A stretch of 15,066 nucleotides of DNA, from positions 1-15,066 of the forward strand of contig SKXI01000351.1 of NCBI GenBank assembly GCA_007128515.1, given 5' to 3'. The stretch comes from Halococcaceae archaeon (GTDB lineage Archaea; Halobacteriota; Halobacteria; Halobacteriales; Halalkalicoccaceae). Shown one piece after another: positions 6,585-14,162 of the stretch (position 1 is the first letter of the stretch; the number at the start of each line of letters is the position of its first letter). The notes under the pieces were generated by a model. The model searched no databases. It worked only from the letters and a program-made list of their open reading frames with translations, and was not told the DNA's origin. The position numbers and the translations under genes are program-made.

Positions 6585-6860
6585 ATGATCGCAGGTGCAA
6601 CCGGCTGTGTCCACCACGCGACGGCCGAACCGAACGACGGCAGGGAACTCGGAACGAAGATCACGGAGGCGATCGCCGAGGCGAAGGGCGTCTCCCCCAT
6701 CGACCTCGAGTTCAGCCTCGCGGAGACGATCGACCCCGAGGCGCTCGACGCGCTCTTCCCGCGGAGCGGCGACGATGAGGCGTTCGTCTCCTTCCACGTC
6801 GACGAGTTCATGGTGATGGTGTTCGCGAGCGGCGACCTGATGCTCTACGGCCAGGAGTGA
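6585..6860 (+). CDS. HalOD1 output-domain protein
   Basis: This 91-residue single-domain protein has a helix at residues 22-34 (LGTKITEAIAEAK), then GVSPIDLEFSLAETIDPEALDALF (35-58), then two short strands AFVSFHVDEFMVMVFASG and DLMLYGQ. This is the HalOD1 pattern, a haloarchaeal output domain found alone or attached to sensor and response-regulator modules, presumed to act in signalling. No DNA-binding or catalytic motif is visible. Start choice is open: ATG at 6585 is used, while an in-frame GTG at 6561 would add eight residues (MSDPCRAS). It lies 74 bases after the DUF420 stop on the same strand and may be co-transcribed. It converges on the cupin gene. Confidence 0.85.
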   Translation: MIAGATGCVHHATAEPNDGRELGTKITEAIAEAKGVSPIDLEFSLAETIDPEALDALFPRSGDDEAFVSFHVDEFMVMVFASGDLMLYGQE

Positions 6861-6882
6861 TCACGAGCGACGACCGATACCT

Positions 6883-7359
6883 TCAGAGCGCGATTTCACT
6901 CGTCACCGCCTCGCACTCCGTACAGCGGATCCGTAACCGCTTACTGCCTTCGTCGAGTTCGGGGACCTGAACGGTTTCCTCCCCACACTCGGGGCACTCG
7001 CGGTAGTACTCGATCTCTTCCGTCTCCCGTGGCGCGCCGAACGCGAGGACCGTCGCACGTCCTTCGCTCCGGTTCCGCCCCAACTGGAACTCGCCGGGTG
7101 CGAAGCGGATCACCTCGCCTGCGCTCACCTCGACCCCACCCGATTCGGTCTCGAACGTCACCGTACCCTGCTGGACGACGAACACCTCCTCCTGATCGAG
7201 GTGTCGGTGGTACTCGTAGCCGATGCTGTCGCCCGGTTCGAGTTCGAACTGGTTGATCGCCAGGTCGGTCGTCCCCAGGGCGTCGGAGAGCGGCCGAACC
7301 ACGTCCGCGGGGCTGCTCGTCGGTGGCTGTTCGATCGCATCGATCCGTACTTTCTCCAT
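6883..7359 (-). CDS. Cupin-domain protein with C-terminal zinc ribbon
   Basis: This 158-residue protein has a conserved small-barrel cupin at about residues 30-110. Motif 1 is GDSIGYEYHRHLDQEEVFVV (43-62), with ligands H51, H53 and E57 or E58; GTVTF follows. Motif 2 is weak: where most cupins have P-x4-H-x3-N, here it is FAPGEFQLGRN (86-96) with Gln92 in the histidine position. A zinc ribbon follows with C122/C125 and C146/C149 (CPEC ... CTEC). It may be a metal-dependent sugar or small-molecule binder or a regulator; the substrate is unknown. The ATG at 7357-7359 is favoured by a TATA-like GTTATG about 27 bases upstream; longer in-frame starts would include this promoter. Confidence 0.83.
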   Translation of the reverse strand: MEKVRIDAIEQPPTSSPADVVRPLSDALGTTDLAINQFELEPGDSIGYEYHRHLDQEEVFVVQQGTVTFETESGGVEVSAGEVIRFAPGEFQLGRNRSEGRATVLAFGAPRETEEIEYYRECPECGEETVQVPELDEGSKRLRIRCTECEAVTSEIAL

Positions 7360-7383
7360 ACACCGTCGACAGCTACCGTCGGC

Positions 7384-7389
7384 ATAACT
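7384..7389 (-). promoter_or_regulatory. TATA-like element for the cupin gene
   Basis: On the minus strand this is GTTATG, centred about 27 bases upstream of the cupin ATG at 7359, in the 89-base region shared with the divergent GNAT pseudogene. It supports the shorter cupin start. Confidence 0.4.
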
Positions 7390-7448
7390 GTGTACTCGGA
7401 CTGGGCTCTCACCCGGAACGGTTACCCGAGTGCCCACGTTCTCGACAC

Positions 7449-8019
7449 GTGTTCCCACACGCCCTCGAATCCGACCGGCTCGACGTCGAGGGGCTCTCCC
7501 GCGAAACCGTCGAATTCCTCGCGCTCTACGATCTGTTCGGCCGGGGACCGGACGTTGGGGCGGTCTTCGAGGACGTCGACTCCGATCCCTACCGAACGCC
7601 GAAGGAGACGTACGAGTTCGTCCGACGTGCAGAGACGCAGTGAGACGACGGGAGAGGGAAGTACGCGATTCGACCGAAGGCGGGTGAGGAGGGCCCAGGG
7701 GAGGTCGCCGGCGTCATCGGGGTCTACTCCGACAGGGAGCGACGACCCCCGACGCTCGGGATCGTACTCGACGAACGGTCCTGGGGGTGGGGCTACTCTG
7801 GCGAACGGGCCGACCTGTTCGTCCGCCTCGCCTTCGATCGTCTCGGCCTCGACCTGGTCGCGGTGACGTACATCGAGGGGAACCCGCGTTCGATGCGGGC
7901 GATCGAGCGCTACGTCGAGCGGTTCGGCGGACGCTACGGGGGGCTGCTGCGGACTGGCTCGCGGTCGGGGGCGAGGTGTTCGACTGTCACCGCCATACGA
8001 TCCACAGAGACGAGTGTGA
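7449..8019 (+). pseudogene. GNAT N-acetyltransferase pseudogene (nonsense plus frameshift)
   Basis: A GTG at 7449 opens FPHALESDRLDVEGLSRETV, the usual start of RimJ/RimL-like haloarchaeal GNATs. After 64 codons, at ...ETYEFVRRAETQ, a TGA (7641-7643) stands where homologues have Trp (Q-W-D). The same frame continues as an intact GNAT core: GVIGVYSDRERR, TLGIVLDERSWGWGYSGERA with the acetyl-CoA loop region, and LVAVTYIEGNPRSMRAIERY. At LLR (7950-7952) the frame changes: restoring one A to give CGG-AAC-TGG joins it to WLAVGGEVFDCHRHTIHRDE, the expected C-terminus. The end near 8019 is approximate because the stop context is also disturbed. Two independent lesions make a sequencing artefact unlikely, so the gene is probably dead. 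Confidence 0.82.
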
Positions 8020-8061
8020 AAACGCGAGATCGAAAGCGAGCGTCGACTCGAATCGAACCGG

Positions 8062-9375
8062 TCAGTACTCCTCGTCGAGGATGTCCGACACCGTGACCAC
8101 TTGGACGTCGGCCTCCTCGATGTAGTCGAGCAGCGACTCGAGTTCGTCTACGGTGATGTCGTCGAGGTCGCCGTCGCCGACGCCGTGGGCGAGGCCGATC
8201 GCGAGCTGGTTGTACTCGGCGGCCATGTCGACGAGCTGGGTGAAGCCGTCGAGGTCGTGCATCGCGTTCCGCGAGACCGAGTGGGGATCGGTCGGGGGCA
8301 TCGCGTTGTTGCAGGCACCGAAGTAGGAGTTGAACTCGTAGAACTCCCGGGTGATGTCGACGACCTCCTGGTTCACGTCGTGGTACGGGACGAAGTGCGC
8401 ACGCGCCCCGTCCTCGAACCCGCGACCCGCGAGGTACTCGTGGTCGGCTTCGAGTTCGGCTCGCGCCTCCTCCGGGTCCATCTCGGTGAGCGTGTCGCTA
8501 CGCTCGGTGTGCGCGGAGACGTCCCAGCCGGCGTCGCGCATCTCCCGAAGGTGATCGACCGTAAGGCGCCCCCCGACGTTGATCGACGGCGGGATCGCCG
8601 CGAGCACGCCGCGCATCTCCCGCTCTTCCATCAACGGGAAGGCGTTCTCGTACTGGCTCTCGACGATGTCGTCGAACGTGAGCATCACGTAGCCCTGATC
8701 CGCGGCATCGGTGAGCCTGAGATCGTCGATCCAGAACCGGGTCTCCTCGTCCTCCTCGCCCTCGAGGAAGATCCGGATCTCCTCGACGTCGCTCAGGTCC
8801 GGCTCACCACGAACGCTCGTGTAGCCGACATCGACGCGCTGCCAGCCCTCGTACATGCTGAGGATTCGCCGTCGGCAGGTGAGCATGTCGCTCTCGAACG
8901 GCGCGAGCACCTGGACGACCAGGTTCGTCGGTCGCGGCGAGTCGACCCTAACCGCGAGCGAGAGGTCCTGCCCCTCCATGTCGAGGCCACCGATCGCCTG
9001 GAGGACGCCGGCCCTGCCCTCCTCGCTCTCGATGCGCAACGACTGACTCCCGGTGAGCGCTTCCTCCTCGTCGCCGGCGAACTCGCCGGCGAGCGTCGCC
9101 CACTCGTCTATGTCCTCGAAGTCGTCGAGGAGTTCACCGTGGCCGATCGCGGGCGGGGTGACGTCCTCCTCCTCTTCCTCGGGGGTCTCCTCCTCGGCAT
9201 CGTCACCTTCGTCGTCGGCGTCGTCGGCCTCCTCGCCGTTGGCGGCCACGTCGTCGTCGTCCGAGTCGTCGGTTCCCTCCTCGTCGTCCCCGCCGAGGTC
9301 CGCACAGCCGGCCAGCAGGGCCGTCCCGGCTCCGACCGTCGCGAGGAACCGGCGTCTGTTCGAGCGCTGTAGCAT
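8062..9375 (-). CDS. Tat lipoprotein with polysaccharide-deacetylase (NodB-like) domain
   Basis: This 437-residue exported protein has a Tat-type signal with RRRFLATVGAG (7-17) and lipobox LLAGC with Cys24. A very acidic Asp/Glu linker (29-71) probably spaces it from the membrane. Residues about 81-223 look like a beta-rich carbohydrate-binding module (LLDDFEDIDEW ... WIDDLRLTD). The NodB-like domain spans about 228-437: motif 1 is LTFDD (232-236), a motif-2-like H289-T-E-R-S293-D294, VPYHD near 329-333, and LAHG with H397. Canonical motif 2 is H-S/T-x-x-H, so the second histidine is replaced by serine. The protein probably acts outside the cell on a glycan, as a deacetylase or a related hydrolase. 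It is divergent from the GlmM gene, fitting a surface-glycan locus. Confidence 0.87.
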   Translation of the reverse strand: MLQRSNRRRFLATVGAGTALLAGCADLGGDDEEGTDDSDDDDVAANGEEADDADDEGDDAEEETPEEEEEDVTPPAIGHGELLDDFEDIDEWATLAGEFAGDEEEALTGSQSLRIESEEGRAGVLQAIGGLDMEGQDLSLAVRVDSPRPTNLVVQVLAPFESDMLTCRRRILSMYEGWQRVDVGYTSVRGEPDLSDVEEIRIFLEGEEDEETRFWIDDLRLTDAADQGYVMLTFDDIVESQYENAFPLMEEREMRGVLAAIPPSINVGGRLTVDHLREMRDAGWDVSAHTERSDTLTEMDPEEARAELEADHEYLAGRGFEDGARAHFVPYHDVNQEVVDITREFYEFNSYFGACNNAMPPTDPHSVSRNAMHDLDGFTQLVDMAAEYNQLAIGLAHGVGDGDLDDITVDELESLLDYIEEADVQVVTVSDILDEEY

Positions 9376-9408
9376 TATCTATTGGTCGACGGGGGCGTGG
9401 CGGCTTGG

Positions 9409-9415
9409 TAATAAA
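9409..9415 (-). promoter_or_regulatory. TATA-like element for the deacetylase gene
   Basis: On the minus strand this reads TTTATTA, centred about 37 bases upstream of the ATG at 9375, which predicts a leader of roughly ten bases. It is the best AT-rich match in the 245-base divergent region, which otherwise shows only a short direct repeat (CCGGTGA twice, near 9510-9526). Confidence 0.45.
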
Positions 9416-9585
9416 GGTGATAAGCGAAGTTACGTCCCCGCTAACACCGTCGGCCGTGTGCGACACGTGGTACCGACCTGAACGCGCTCTCACTCGTTCC
9501 GGCTCGATCCGGTGAAACCCGGTGACTGCTCTCCGATTAGCGACGAACTAACCCCGCCGAGCACCCGGCGAACCGGCCCGAGACG

Positions 9586-9594
9586 GCATAGTAA
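9586..9594 (+). promoter_or_regulatory. TATA-like element for the GlmM-like gene
   Basis: GCATAGTAA lies about 31 bases upstream of the ATG at 9621. An earlier in-frame ATG at 9594 would overlap this element, so the element argues for the later start, which also gives the classic MSLFGTSGIRG N-terminus. Confidence 0.45.
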
Positions 9595-9620
9595 TGTGTC
9601 CGGCGACTCCATCCCTGGCA

Positions 9621-10955
9621 ATGAGTCTGTTCGGAACGAGTGGGATCCGTGGTCCCGTCGGCGAGTCCGTGACCGCCGACCTGGCGCTCTCGGTCGGCCG
9701 CGCGGTCGCGACCGAGGGGACGACCCGGGTCGCCCTCGGACGGGATCCCAGGGCGACCGGCGAGTGGCTGAGTGGTGCCGTGGCGGCCGGCCTCCGCGAG
9801 TGTGGAGCCGACGTGGTCGACCTCGGGATGGTCTCGACCCCGACGCTCGCCCGGGGGGTCGCGTGGAACGACGCCGATGCCGGCGTGATGGTCACGGCCT
9901 CGCACAACCCCGCTCCAGACAACGGCATCAAGCTCTGGAACCCCTCGGGACAGGCGTACACGCCGGAGCAGTGTGACAGGATCGAGACCCGCATGGAGGA
10001 CGCGACGTACGCGCTCTCGCCGTGGGATCGGACCGGGCGGAGCGAGGAGGTCCCACGCGCGGTGGACCGCCACGTCGCCACGCTGGTCGGGCGAACGCCC
10101 TCGCTCTCGGGACTCTCGGTCGTCGTGGACGTCGGCAACGGTGCGGGCGGGCTCACCGCACGAGCGCTCTCCGATCTGGACGCCGACGTGAGCGTACTCA
10201 ACGCGACCCCGGACGGGACGTTCCCCGGTAGACCCAGCGAGCCGACCGCCGAGAACTGCGAGGTGCTCTCCCGGGTGGTCGCGGACTCGGACGCCGACCT
10301 CGGCATCGCACACGACGGTGACGGCGACCGGATGCGCGCCGCGACCGAGTCCGGCCGGTTCGTCCCCGGCGACGTCCTCCTGGCGCTGTTCGGACGGATG
10401 GCGGCGGGCGAGGGCGGGCGTGTGGCGGCGCCGATCGACACGAGCCTCGCGGTCGACGAGGTACTGGAGACGGTCGGCGCGTCGGTGACCCGCACGCGCG
10501 TCGGCGATGTCTTCGTCGCGGAGCGGGCGACGGAGCCGGACGTCGTCTTCGGCGGCGAGCCGAGCGGCGCGTGGATCTGGCCGGAGGAGACGCTCTGTCC
10601 GGACGGCCCGCTCGCGGCCTGTCGTCTCGCGGAGCTGATCGCGACCGAGGGATCGTTCGACGCGCTGGCAGGGGAGGTCCCGTTGCCGGAGCTCCGTCGC
10701 GGAGCGGCCCGGGTCGAGGAGTCCGAGAAGGCCGACCTGATGGCGCGGGTCGAGCGGGAGGTCGAGGCCGAGTACGACGCCGAGCGGTTGACGACGATCG
10801 ACGGCGTCCACGTCACGTTCGACGACGGCTGGATACTCGTCCGCCCGAGCGGCACCGAGCCGAAGGTGCGAGTGACCGCGGAGGCACACGAGAGCGAGCG
10901 GGCAGAGGAGCTCCTCGGGATCGCGGAGTCGCTCGTCGGCCGGCCCGTCTCGTGA
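9621..10955 (+). CDS. glmM: Phosphoglucosamine mutase / phosphomannomutase (GlmM-like)
   Basis: This 444-residue enzyme of the alpha-D-phosphohexomutase family interconverts hexose 6- and 1-phosphates. All four domains are complete: FGTSGIRG at 4-11; the phosphoserine loop VTASHNP at 91-97, with Ser94 as the phosphate carrier; the Mg2+ loop DGDGDR at 232-237 (DGDADR is more common); the sugar loop GGEPSGAWI at 311-319; and the phosphate-binding RPSGTEPKVR at 408-417. With the GlmU-like gene two genes downstream, glucosamine-6-phosphate to glucosamine-1-phosphate is the likely reaction; phosphomannomutase activity is the main alternative because haloarchaea carry several paralogues. It is divergent from the deacetylase gene and lies 89 bases before the carbamoyltransferase. 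Confidence 0.92.
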   Translation: MSLFGTSGIRGPVGESVTADLALSVGRAVATEGTTRVALGRDPRATGEWLSGAVAAGLRECGADVVDLGMVSTPTLARGVAWNDADAGVMVTASHNPAPDNGIKLWNPSGQAYTPEQCDRIETRMEDATYALSPWDRTGRSEEVPRAVDRHVATLVGRTPSLSGLSVVVDVGNGAGGLTARALSDLDADVSVLNATPDGTFPGRPSEPTAENCEVLSRVVADSDADLGIAHDGDGDRMRAATESGRFVPGDVLLALFGRMAAGEGGRVAAPIDTSLAVDEVLETVGASVTRTRVGDVFVAERATEPDVVFGGEPSGAWIWPEETLCPDGPLAACRLAELIATEGSFDALAGEVPLPELRRGAARVEESEKADLMARVEREVEAEYDAERLTTIDGVHVTFDDGWILVRPSGTEPKVRVTAEAHESERAEELLGIAESLVGRPVS

Positions 10956-10998
10956 CCACCGTTTCCGAGCTATTCGGTCGTTTTCGTCGATCGAGCGG

Positions 10999-11005
10999 TT
11001 TAGTA
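10999..11005 (+). promoter_or_regulatory. TATA-like element for the carbamoyltransferase gene
   Basis: TTTAGTA lies about 43 bases before the ATG at 11045, which would give a leader of roughly 15-20 bases. The short leader contains a pyrimidine run and GGGGG just before the start. The call is weak but the only AT-rich candidate in the gap. Confidence 0.35.
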
Positions 11006-11044
11006 CCTCCATAGGAAACCGTCGTTCGTTCCTCCTCCCGGGGG

Positions 11045-12820
11045 ATGGTGGCGTACGTGCTCGCTCTGAAGCCAGCGGTCGGTCTCTACGGACAGCACGA
11101 CCCGAGTGCCGTGCTGTTTCGCGACGGCGAGATCGTCTTCGGCATCGAGGAGGAGCGTCTCTCGCGGAACAAACACGCCGTCGGGGAATTCCCCGAGCGT
11201 TCGATCGAAGCCTGTCTCGACCACGAGGGTATCGATCTCACTGACGTCGACGAGATCAGGCTCCCGTACCGCCCGGAGCTGCGCTCTCGCATCCTCGGGC
11301 ACTACCTCCGTGACGCACTCTCGGTCGGCGGGCTCGCAGCGAAGGCGAACGCGATCGAGAGCGTCGTCCGGTCACAGATCGTCTCGCAGTTCTTCTCCAC
11401 GCGGAGCGTCGAGCGCCGGCTCGCGGCGATCGACGAACCGGTCCCCCCGATCCGAACGATGGAGCACCACGCCTGTCACGCCGCGAGCGCGTTCCACCCC
11501 TCCGGCTTCGACGACGCGTTAGTGCTCACGATCGACGCGAAGGGCGAGTACGACTCGACGGTGGTCTGGGACGGAACGGGAGGGGGGCTCGAACGGGTCC
11601 GGACCTACGAACACCCGAACAGCCTCGGGCTCTTTTACGCCGTGGTCACGGAGTACCTCGGCTACCGGATGTTCAACGGCGAGGGCAAGGTGATGGGGCT
11701 GGCTCCCTACGGCGAGCGCGACCCGGAGATCGAGGCGGCGCTCAGGGAGGTCGTCGAGACCGGTGTGGAGTACGACGTGACGCCGCTGACGAGGCGCTGG
11801 GGCACCGACCACGGGGTCTCGCTGCTGGAGGAGCTGTTCGATCGACCGCGAAAGAAACGGGGCGGGGAGTTCGGCCAGTGGGAGCGGAACCTCGCACACA
11901 CGGCCCAGGCGCTCTTGGAGGAGACGGTGCTCTCGATCACGGAGACCTACTGCCGCCGGTTCGACCGGTCGACCGTCGCGCTCGCGGGCGGCGTCGCGCT
12001 CAACTGCAAGATGAACCAGTGCATTCGCGACTCCGAGGTCGTCGACGGTATCTTCGTCCAGCCGGCGGCCCACGATGCCGGCCTCGCGATCGGTGCTGGC
12101 TACATCGATCAGCGACCCGCGGACGTACCGGAGATGACGACCGCCTACCTCGGACCGTCGTACGACACGGACGAGATCGTCGACCTCTTCTCCGTGAACA
12201 AGATCGCGTACGAACTGCCCGAGGAGGTCGAACCTCGCATCGCGGAGCGACTCGCCGACGGCGCGCTCGTCGGCTGGTTCCAGGGGCGGATGGAGATCGG
12301 TCCGCGCGCGCTCGGTAACCGATCGATCCTCGCCGATCCCCGGACAGTCGAGTCCCGCGACAGGGTGAACGAGTTCGTCAAACACAGGGAGGGCTGGCGT
12401 CCGTTCGCACCGTCGATACTGGAGGAGGCCGCACCGGAGTACCTCGTCGGCGGCGAGCCGGCGCCGTTTATGATCCAGACGTTCGACGTCAGGGAGGAGA
12501 AGCGACGCGACCTCGAGGCCGTGTTGCACCCCGCCGACGACACCACGAGGCCGCAGACGGTTCGAGCCGACCAGAACCCGCGGTATCACGGACTCATCTC
12601 CGAGTTCGAGGCGATCACGGGCGTTCCGGCCCTCCTCAACACCTCGTTCAACGACAACGGCGAACCGATCGTCACCCGACCGTCGGAGGCGATCAAGGAC
12701 TTCTTCGGGATGGGTCTCGACGTCCTGGTCCTCGGGGACATCGTCGTCGAGAAGGCGGCACAACGACCCGTACCGGCGGCCGACGACGAACGGGTCGCCG
12801 GTCGGTCCCCGGAACGATGA
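11045..12820 (+). CDS. NodU/TobZ-type O-carbamoyltransferase
   Basis: This 591-residue enzyme uses carbamoyl phosphate and ATP to O-carbamoylate a sugar or other hydroxyl acceptor. The N-terminal ASKHA-like domain has HDPSAVLFRDG (18-28), EEERLSRNKH (35-44), the metal-site motif HHACH (141-145), LTIDAKGEYDST (161-172) and PAAHDAGLAIGAG (340-352). The C-terminal domain carries GRMEIGPRALGNRSILADPR (414-433) and LLNTSFNDNGEP (530-541), both highly conserved in the family. Length is normal and nothing is broken. The acceptor is unknown; the position between GlmM and GlmU genes points to an amino-sugar-containing glycan or nucleotide sugar. The ATG at 11045 starts close to the first strand of the fold, as in relatives. 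Confidence 0.93.
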   Translation: MVAYVLALKPAVGLYGQHDPSAVLFRDGEIVFGIEEERLSRNKHAVGEFPERSIEACLDHEGIDLTDVDEIRLPYRPELRSRILGHYLRDALSVGGLAAKANAIESVVRSQIVSQFFSTRSVERRLAAIDEPVPPIRTMEHHACHAASAFHPSGFDDALVLTIDAKGEYDSTVVWDGTGGGLERVRTYEHPNSLGLFYAVVTEYLGYRMFNGEGKVMGLAPYGERDPEIEAALREVVETGVEYDVTPLTRRWGTDHGVSLLEELFDRPRKKRGGEFGQWERNLAHTAQALLEETVLSITETYCRRFDRSTVALAGGVALNCKMNQCIRDSEVVDGIFVQPAAHDAGLAIGAGYIDQRPADVPEMTTAYLGPSYDTDEIVDLFSVNKIAYELPEEVEPRIAERLADGALVGWFQGRMEIGPRALGNRSILADPRTVESRDRVNEFVKHREGWRPFAPSILEEAAPEYLVGGEPAPFMIQTFDVREEKRRDLEAVLHPADDTTRPQTVRADQNPRYHGLISEFEAITGVPALLNTSFNDNGEPIVTRPSEAIKDFFGMGLDVLVLGDIVVEKAAQRPVPAADDERVAGRSPER

Positions 12821-12901
12821 GTGGTATCTAGTCGCTCATTCTCCGTTTCAGGGGCGTTAGATGCCAGATAACAAAGAGGCAACTGCGAAAACGAAGGGTC
12901 A

Positions 12902-14086
12902 ATGCAGGCTGTCATCTTGGCTGCGGGACAGGGAACCCGTCTCCGCCCTCTCACCGACTCGGTTCCCAAACCGATGTTACCGGTCGTCGAGAAACCGATC
13001 ACCGCGCACGTCGCCGACGCCGCCGTCGCCGCCGGCGTCGACCGGTTCGTCTTCGTCACCGGCTACATGGGCGAACAGGTCGAGGAGTACTTCGGCCAGG
13101 AGTACCGGGGCGTCCCGGTGAGCTACGCCAGGCAGGAAGAACAGCTCGGCACCGCCCACGCGGTCCGGACGGCCCGCGACTCGCTCGACGACGGGCCGTT
13201 CTCGGTGCTCAACGGCGACAACCTCTACGACCCCGAGTGCGTGGCGGAGCTCTTCTCGAACGGCCCGGCGCTGGGGGTCACACACGTCGCGGAACCGCAG
13301 AACTACGGCATCTGTTCGGTCGAGGACGACAGGGTGGTCGAGATCATCGAGAAGCCGAGGGACCCGCCATCCGACCTCGCGAACGCCGGCGCGTACGTCT
13401 TCCCGAGCGAGGCGCAGTCGTACCTCGACGTCCCGATGAGCGAGCGGGGCGAACACGAGCTCACGGACGTCCTCTCGCGGGTGATCGACGAACACTCTGT
13501 CACGCCGGTCGAACTCAGCCGGTGGATGGACGTCGGCCGCGCCTGGGAGCTCCTCGAGGCCAACGGGCTCTACGTCGAGAACCAGGACCCGGTCGTCGAG
13601 GGGACGGTCCACCCGGACGCGGAGCTCAGGGGGAACGTGGCCGTCGAACGAGGGGCGACGATCGACGCCGGTGTCGTCATCGAGGGGCCGGTCAGGGTTC
13701 GTTCGGGGGCGGAGGTGGGCCCGAACGCGTACATCCGGGGTGCGACCGTTCTCGAACCGAACGTCCACGTGGGCAGCAGCGTCGAGATCAAGAACAGCCT
13801 GATCATGCGTGGGACGAAGATCCCGCACCTCTCGTACGTCGGCGACAGCGTCCTCGGCCGGTCGGTGAACTTCGGTGCGGGGACGACCGTGGCGAACCTC
13901 CGCCACGACGGCGAACCGATCGACCTCACGGTCAAAGGCGAGCGGGTATCGACCGGCCGCCGGAAGTTCGGCGTCGTCGCCGGCGACGGCGCGAAGACCG
14001 GTATCAACACCTGTCTCGGACCCGGCGTGACGCTCTCCCCTGGCGCGACGACGCTCCCGGGCGAGACGGTGACGCGCGACCGCTGA
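12902..14086 (+). CDS. Bifunctional sugar-1-phosphate nucleotidylyltransferase / acetyltransferase (GlmU-like)
   Basis: This 394-residue, two-domain enzyme has a nucleotidyltransferase domain at 1-228: LAAGQGTRLRPLT (6-18) with KPMLP (23-27), LGTAHAV (82-88), NGDN (104-107, metal-binding), EKP (150-152) and NAGAYVF (161-167). A left-handed beta-helix of hexapeptide repeats follows (about 229-394). It includes IPHLSYVGDS (307-316) with His309, the position of the acetyltransferase base of E. coli GlmU and its Sulfolobus homologue, then NFGAGT (323-328) and ANLRHDG. It should turn glucosamine-1-phosphate into UDP-GlcNAc, though archaeal relatives accept several sugars and nucleotides, so glucose-1-phosphate use is possible. 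It begins 81 bases after the carbamoyltransferase gene; AGATAAC about 36 bases upstream may be its own promoter. Confidence 0.9.
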   Translation: MQAVILAAGQGTRLRPLTDSVPKPMLPVVEKPITAHVADAAVAAGVDRFVFVTGYMGEQVEEYFGQEYRGVPVSYARQEEQLGTAHAVRTARDSLDDGPFSVLNGDNLYDPECVAELFSNGPALGVTHVAEPQNYGICSVEDDRVVEIIEKPRDPPSDLANAGAYVFPSEAQSYLDVPMSERGEHELTDVLSRVIDEHSVTPVELSRWMDVGRAWELLEANGLYVENQDPVVEGTVHPDAELRGNVAVERGATIDAGVVIEGPVRVRSGAEVGPNAYIRGATVLEPNVHVGSSVEIKNSLIMRGTKIPHLSYVGDSVLGRSVNFGAGTTVANLRHDGEPIDLTVKGERVSTGRRKFGVVAGDGAKTGINTCLGPGVTLSPGATTLPGETVTRDR

Positions 14087-14089
14087 TCG

Positions 14090-14103
14090 GCCGGGGCCCC
14101 GGC
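14090..14103. terminator. 14-bp GC palindrome just after the GlmU-like stop
   Basis: GCCGGGGCCCCGGC is a perfect palindrome starting four bases after the TGA at 14084-14086. Its position suggests a 3'-end role, but no T-run follows, and archaeal termination normally depends on U-rich tracts. It may simply reflect composition. Confidence 0.25.
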
Positions 14104-14129
14104 GACGCCGGTCGCGCGTTATTCGGAGG

Positions 14130-14138
14130 ATAATAATA
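14130..14138 (+). promoter_or_regulatory. TATA box for the acidic repeat membrane protein
   Basis: ATAATAATA is centred about 29 bases before the ATG at 14163. It is a strong AT island in GC-rich sequence and supports that start for a leaderless transcript. Confidence 0.55.
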
Positions 14139-14162
14139 CGAGCTACGCGTCTATCCGTGACG

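Noticed and set aside
8101..9372. A 423-codon plus-strand open frame opposite the deacetylase gene
   Set aside because: It is a mirror frame of a strongly GC3-biased gene and has no domain or start signal; the minus-strand product has a Tat lipobox and NodB-like motifs.
9537..11012. Long minus-strand open frames opposite the GlmM-like gene
   Set aside because: Arg/Ser/Pro-rich composition and no motifs; the plus strand encodes a complete phosphohexomutase.
11519..12763. A 414-codon minus-strand frame opposite the carbamoyltransferase gene
   Set aside because: Shadow of a GC-biased gene; the plus strand carries all family motifs.
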